Below are positions 7,595 to 10,007 of a stretch of 10,007 nucleotides of DNA, piece after piece. Positions within the stretch are counted from its first letter, which is position 1; every line of letters starts with the position of its first letter. The notes under the pieces were generated by a model. It was not told where the DNA came from. It did no database searches and saw only the letters and a list, made by a program, of their open reading frames with translations. Made by a program: the position numbers and the translations under genes. This DNA comes from Sulfitobacter sp. (lineage in GTDB: Bacteria; Pseudomonadota; Alphaproteobacteria; Rhodobacterales; Rhodobacteraceae): the NCBI GenBank assembly GCA_026421135.1, contig JAPKCR010000033.1, positions 1-10,007 on the forward strand, given 5' to 3'.

Positions 7595-7983
7595 TTCAAA
7601 TCTCGCGTCTCAGGATGTTTACTTGCAAAACTCTCGCAGGTTTGTGTCAGTGTTTCAAATACCTTGCGAGACTGGTTGTCGTTGGCATAGATCACGGCTT
7701 CGGCCAAAAGCGCCATTGCGCTGCGTTGGTCTTGGATCGCCCGGTCAATCTCGGTCACGCGGGTAGGGGCCAGTCTGACGGCAACAGCACGAAATGCGTT
7801 CGAACGTTTAACATTATCTGCAGAGCTGTCCAAAAATGGTGACCACTTGGCGTAGTCGTTGAACCCCAACCAGAAGGCAGCGCACTGTGCGGCAGGATAG
7901 ATTGCCGCGTCATCATCGGCTTGCGCGCCGCTGCTAGCCAGCAGGGCGGCACAAACGCCGATGATTGATGCGCCTTTACCCAA
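7591..7983 (-). CDS. unknown small exported protein between cobS and cobT
   Basis: A 130-residue protein not recognised from any named family. The N-terminus looks like a Sec signal peptide: Lys3, a hydrophobic core (residues 5-17) and a likely signal peptidase I site after AQA (20-22), leaving a mature protein of about 108 residues. The mature part is mostly helical in character and has just two cysteines, Cys34 (PAAQCAAF) and Cys116 (TQTCESF), which could form a disulfide in the periplasm. The start is taken as TTG 7983, because an in-frame TGA lies just six bases upstream and no ATG or GTG precedes the signal-like segment; no clear Shine-Dalgarno is seen. The gene overlaps the end of cobS by 8 bases and the start of cobT by 4 (ATGA), so it is translated as part of the cobS-cobT unit. 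The overlaps and clean signal peptide argue for a real gene, but the function is unknown. Confidence 0.72.
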   Translation of the reverse strand: MGKGASIIGVCAALLASSGAQADDDAAIYPAAQCAAFWLGFNDYAKWSPFLDSSADNVKRSNAFRAVAVRLAPTRVTEIDRAIQDQRSAMALLAEAVIYANDNQSRKVFETLTQTCESFASKHPETRDLK

Positions 7984-8962
7984 GGCTCACGCTGGCCGCT
8001 GACTCCGGCAATTCTTCGTCGAACAGACGCTGATAGAACTCGGCAACCGTCTGGCGCTCAAGCTCGTCACATTTGTTCAGGAAGGACAGGCGGAAGGCAT
8101 AGCCGACATTGCGGAAAATCTCGGCGTTTTGGGCCCATGCGATGACAGTCCGCGGGGACATGACGGTCGATAGATCGCCATTCATAAAGGCAGTGCGCGT
8201 GAGGTCAGCAACGGTAACCATTTGCTTGATCGTCTTGCGGCCTTTGTCGGTGTTGTAATGCGGGTTCTTGGACAGAACGATCTGGGTTTCGGCCTCGATC
8301 GACAGATAGTTCAGCGTGGCGACCAGTGACCAACGGTCCATCTGACCTTGGTTGATCTGTTGAGTGCCGTGGTACAGACCCGTTGTATCGCCCAAGCCAA
8401 CGGTGTTGGCGGTGGCGAAAATGCGGAAATAGCGGTGCGGTTCGATCACCTTGTTTTGGTCCAGCAACGTCAGCTTGCCGTCCACTTCCAGCACGCGCTG
8501 GATCACGAACATCACGTCGGCGCGGCCTGCGTCATATTCGTCGAATACAATCGCAGTCGGGTTGCGCAGTGCCCAAGGCAGGATGCCCTCTTGGAAAGTA
8601 GTGACCTGTTTGCCATCCACCAGTTTGATCGCGTCTTTACCGATCAGGTCGATCCGGCTGATGTGGCTGTCAAGGTTGACGCGCACACAGGGCCAGTTCA
8701 GCAGGCTTGCCACCTGTTCAATGTGGGTGGATTTACCCGTCCCGTGATAGCCCTGGATCATGACGCGGCGGTTGTGGCTAAAGCCAGCAAGAATAGCCAT
8801 CGTGGTGTCAGGGTCGAACTTATAGGTGCTATCCAGATCCGGTACGCGGCTTGTGCGGTCCTCAAACCCATGCACGATCATGTCTGTGTCGATGCCAAAG
8901 ACTTCGCGAACGGAGATCTCTTTGGTGGGTTTTGCGTTAAGATCCAATGAGGTCTCGGCCAT
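7976..8962 (-). CDS. cobS: aerobic cobaltochelatase subunit CobS (AAA+ ATPase)
   Basis: A 328-residue AAA+ protein of the MoxR/BchI-like type and the ATP-hydrolysing partner of CobT in the CobNST cobaltochelatase. Visible motifs: Walker [10 protein letters not shown] (71-79) with Lys77; Walker B AIVFDEYD (137-144); sensor 1 in FATAN (182-186); a candidate arginine finger at MDRW (208-211); and a sensor-2-like arginine in SPRT (269-272). The N-terminal segment (1-50, with [14 protein letters not shown]) and the total length are typical of CobS. The start ATG has a Shine-Dalgarno GAAGGA (complement of 8971-8976) eight bases upstream. Its 3' end overlaps the small exported-protein gene by 8 bases. 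The 208-base gap upstream suggests that it has its own promoter, though none is convincing by eye and no cobalamin riboswitch is recognisable. Confidence 0.97.
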   Translation of the reverse strand: MAETSLDLNAKPTKEISVREVFGIDTDMIVHGFEDRTSRVPDLDSTYKFDPDTTMAILAGFSHNRRVMIQGYHGTGKSTHIEQVASLLNWPCVRVNLDSHISRIDLIGKDAIKLVDGKQVTTFQEGILPWALRNPTAIVFDEYDAGRADVMFVIQRVLEVDGKLTLLDQNKVIEPHRYFRIFATANTVGLGDTTGLYHGTQQINQGQMDRWSLVATLNYLSIEAETQIVLSKNPHYNTDKGRKTIKQMVTVADLTRTAFMNGDLSTVMSPRTVIAWAQNAEIFRNVGYAFRLSFLNKCDELERQTVAEFYQRLFDEELPESAASVSLG

Positions 8963-9170
8963 TCTGTGCGTCCTTCATAATCATGCGCGCCTGTAGGTCA
9001 GGGCGGTTTCGTTAGGCAACATATCTTTCTTAGGCCTGAGGGAAAGGGCCAATTCGTATCTGCGGCAATGACGCAATGTCGCGTCTGCGCAAACCGGTGC
9101 GGTCGTCTGCACCCCCAGTTGTCGTCCGCGCGCTGTGGCTCATGCCCAGCCGATGCGCGCGGGTCGTTGC
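8963..9170 (-). other. intergenic region between the J-domain gene and cobS
   Basis: These 208 bases carry no convincing gene. They hold the cobS Shine-Dalgarno (8971-8976), a small perfect hairpin GACGC/GCGTC with a six-base loop (9070-9085), and the strong hairpin described separately at 9126-9162. The region is the expected place for a cobS promoter. The best -35/-10 pairings I could find are weak: TTGCCT and CTACAG 17 bases apart, read on the minus strand. No conserved B12-box element is seen. Confidence 0.4.
9126..9162 (-). other. strong GC-rich hairpin downstream of the J-domain gene
   Basis: CCGCGCGC (9126-9133) and GCGCGCGG (9155-9162) are perfect reverse complements. Inside them, GGCT (9137-9140) pairs with AGCC (9148-9151), leaving a symmetrical three-by-three internal loop and a seven-base terminal loop. 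The structure starts eight bases after the J-domain gene stop on the minus strand. It lacks the T-run of a textbook intrinsic terminator. It may be a Rho-type or partial terminator, or a 3'-end stabiliser that separates J-domain gene expression from cobS. Confidence 0.5.
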
Positions 9171-9800
9171 CTACTTGTCTTTAAAGTGGCGGCTAGCCTT
9201 GATCTGGTCCCAGGCCCAGACAACCTCTTGCAACTGTTCTTCCTGGCTGCGGTCGCCGCCATTCATGTCAGGGTGCAAGACCTTGATCAGCGCCTTGTAC
9301 GCTTTGCGCACTTCGGGCTTGGTCCAGTTGTCCTTGGCCTCAAGAATCTCGATTGCGCGGCGTTCGGTGGGCGGCAGACGACGCCCCGCTGCCGGGCCTT
9401 TGCCCGGATTTTGGGTCGCGTTTTTGCCCAGCACCTGGTGGGGGTCTTCGATGCCCAAACGGGCCCACGCCCGCGCTTCGGGGTCCCCCAGCGGTTTGGT
9501 TGCGCGCTCCCAGACTTTGTCCTTGGACATTTGGGCATTCAATTCGGCCTCGGTGGTCCCGTCAAAGAAATTCCACTTGAGGTTATATTCGCGCACGTGC
9601 TGCTGGCAGAACCAGAAATAGTCATCCAGCACATCTGGGGCCTTGGGCGCGCGGTACTTACCGGGCTCTTTGCATCCCTCGTGGGAACACAACCGCTGTG
9701 ATGTCTCGGATGCACCGGACATACCCCTGCGGCCACGGGGGTTTTTCTTTTTGGAAGACGACACGGACATGTCGAATCCAAAGGGATCAGGCTTGGGCAT
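9171..9800 (-). CDS. J-domain protein with putative zinc-binding N-terminal half
   Basis: A 209-residue soluble protein. The C-terminal region (about 150-206) is a J domain: a helix with RKAYKALIKVLHPDMN carries the HPD tripeptide (176-178) that stimulates DnaK-type Hsp70 ATPases, and it is followed by EEQLQEVVWAWDQIK as helix III. Unlike DnaJ, the J domain sits at the C-terminus, and there is no Gly/Phe region or CxxCxGxG repeat. The N-terminal half has a basic stretch (17-25) and C38-x4-C43 with C65-x2-H68, which could bind zinc. The start ATG has GGAAAGG (complement of 9809-9815) eight bases upstream. The order J-domain gene, cobS, cobT, with a BolA gene facing away, is one I associate with alphaproteobacteria. 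The chaperone client is unknown; a link to cobaltochelatase assembly would be inference from position only. Confidence 0.9.
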   Translation of the reverse strand: MPKPDPFGFDMSVSSSKKKNPRGRRGMSGASETSQRLCSHEGCKEPGKYRAPKAPDVLDDYFWFCQQHVREYNLKWNFFDGTTEAELNAQMSKDKVWERATKPLGDPEARAWARLGIEDPHQVLGKNATQNPGKGPAAGRRLPPTERRAIEILEAKDNWTKPEVRKAYKALIKVLHPDMNGGDRSQEEQLQEVVWAWDQIKASRHFKDK

Positions 9801-9874
9801 GATATGGACCTTTCCGACTCAGGACGATCACTCTAAAGATTGCAGCGCCAGATTGAAGGGGGCTTTGCGAAAAA
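9801..9874. promoter_or_regulatory. shared divergent upstream region, J-domain gene / BolA gene
   Basis: The 74 bases separate two outward-facing starts, so they should contain the promoters of both genes unless one promoter lies inside a coding region. The Shine-Dalgarno of each gene is visible: the complement of 9809-9815 for the J-domain gene, and 9855-9862 for the BolA gene. For the + strand, TTTCCG (9811-9816) and TAAAGA (9834-9839) are 17 bases apart but match consensus poorly. Confidence 0.35.
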
Positions 9875-10007
9875 ATGTCAGTAACTCAAGAAATTGCCGA
9901 CCGTTTGGAAGCCGCCTTTGCGCCATCCGAACTGAGCGTGGTGGATGATAGCGAAAGCCATAGGGGGCATTGGGGCTTTCATGAGGGGGGCGAAAGCCAC
10001 TTTAACG
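9875..10007 (+). CDS. bolA: BolA family protein, N-terminal part (3' end outside window)
   Basis: An ATG at 9875 opens a frame that runs off the right edge after 44 full codons. The visible sequence begins MSVTQEIADRLEAAFAPSEL and continues with VVDDSESHRGHWG (22-34) and ESHFN (40-44). This matches the BolA pattern of an N-terminal helix, a strand with acidic residues before Ser-x-x-H, and the ESHF start of the helix-turn-helix-like core. BolA proteins are small (about 80-105 aa) and work with monothiol glutaredoxins in iron-sulfur cluster trafficking, and in some bacteria as regulators. Alphaproteobacteria carry several BolA paralogues, so the symbol denotes the family and not a proven orthologue. 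A purine-rich GAAGGGGG (9855-9862) lies 12 bases upstream, a slightly long spacing. Confidence 0.88.
   Translation, partial: MSVTQEIADRLEAAFAPSELSVVDDSESHRGHWGFHEGGESHFN

Noticed and set aside
8348..8950. 200-codon open frame on the + strand opposite cobS
   Set aside because: It is fully contained in the certain cobS frame, resembles no family and has no good ribosome site.
8963..9170. Possible cobalamin riboswitch upstream of cobS
   Set aside because: No B12-box-like conserved core or multi-stem layout is recognisable, and the gap is short for this class.
9135..9701. 188-codon open frame on the + strand opposite the J-domain gene
   Set aside because: It is a shadow of the J-domain coding sequence; the opposite strand has clear HPD and Cys/His motifs and a good Shine-Dalgarno.

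Overview
The window looks like chromosomal core sequence from a Roseobacter-type alphaproteobacterium (Rhodobacterales). The signs are a fairly GC-rich composition, strong GC bias at third codon positions, and the block of a BolA-family gene facing a J-domain gene followed by cobS and cobT. The taxonomic call is inference from gene content and protein style, not a search result.

Left part, + strand (1-3480): the 3' two-thirds of recN (DNA repair SMC-like ATPase) runs in from the window edge. After 78 bases comes a 561-residue ClC-family anion transport protein with a degenerate CBS-like tail. A 183-base gap with a plausible sigma70 promoter and a leader hairpin follows, then a small acidic protein containing 11 consecutive RTX nonapeptides.

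Middle and right part, - strand (read right to left, 9800-3485): a J-domain protein with a putative zinc-binding N-terminal half; a 208-base gap with a strong hairpin; cobS (AAA+ subunit of the aerobic cobaltochelatase); a small unknown exported protein overlapping cobS by 8 bases and cobT by 4; cobT (VWA/MIDAS subunit); a long-type (596 aa) M24B aminopeptidase P; and a DUF427 protein. cobS, the small gene and cobT are overlapped and almost certainly one transcript. The aminopeptidase (56-base gap, good Shine-Dalgarno) and DUF427 gene (40-base gap, good Shine-Dalgarno) may be read through from it. The DUF427 gene meets the RTX gene tail to tail with only 4 bases between the stops.

Right edge, + strand (9875-10007): the first 44 codons of a BolA-family gene, divergent from the J-domain gene over a 74-base shared upstream region.

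CobS and CobT form the ATP-driven partner complex that acts with CobN (not in the window) to insert cobalt into hydrogenobyrinic acid a,c-diamide. I see no mobile element, tRNA, rRNA, CRISPR array, riboswitch or defence system. The points most worth a second look are the unusual gate residues of the ClC protein, the exported protein lodged between cobS and cobT, the exactly in-register RTX array with two central Asn substitutions, and the Cys/His motif of the J-domain protein.
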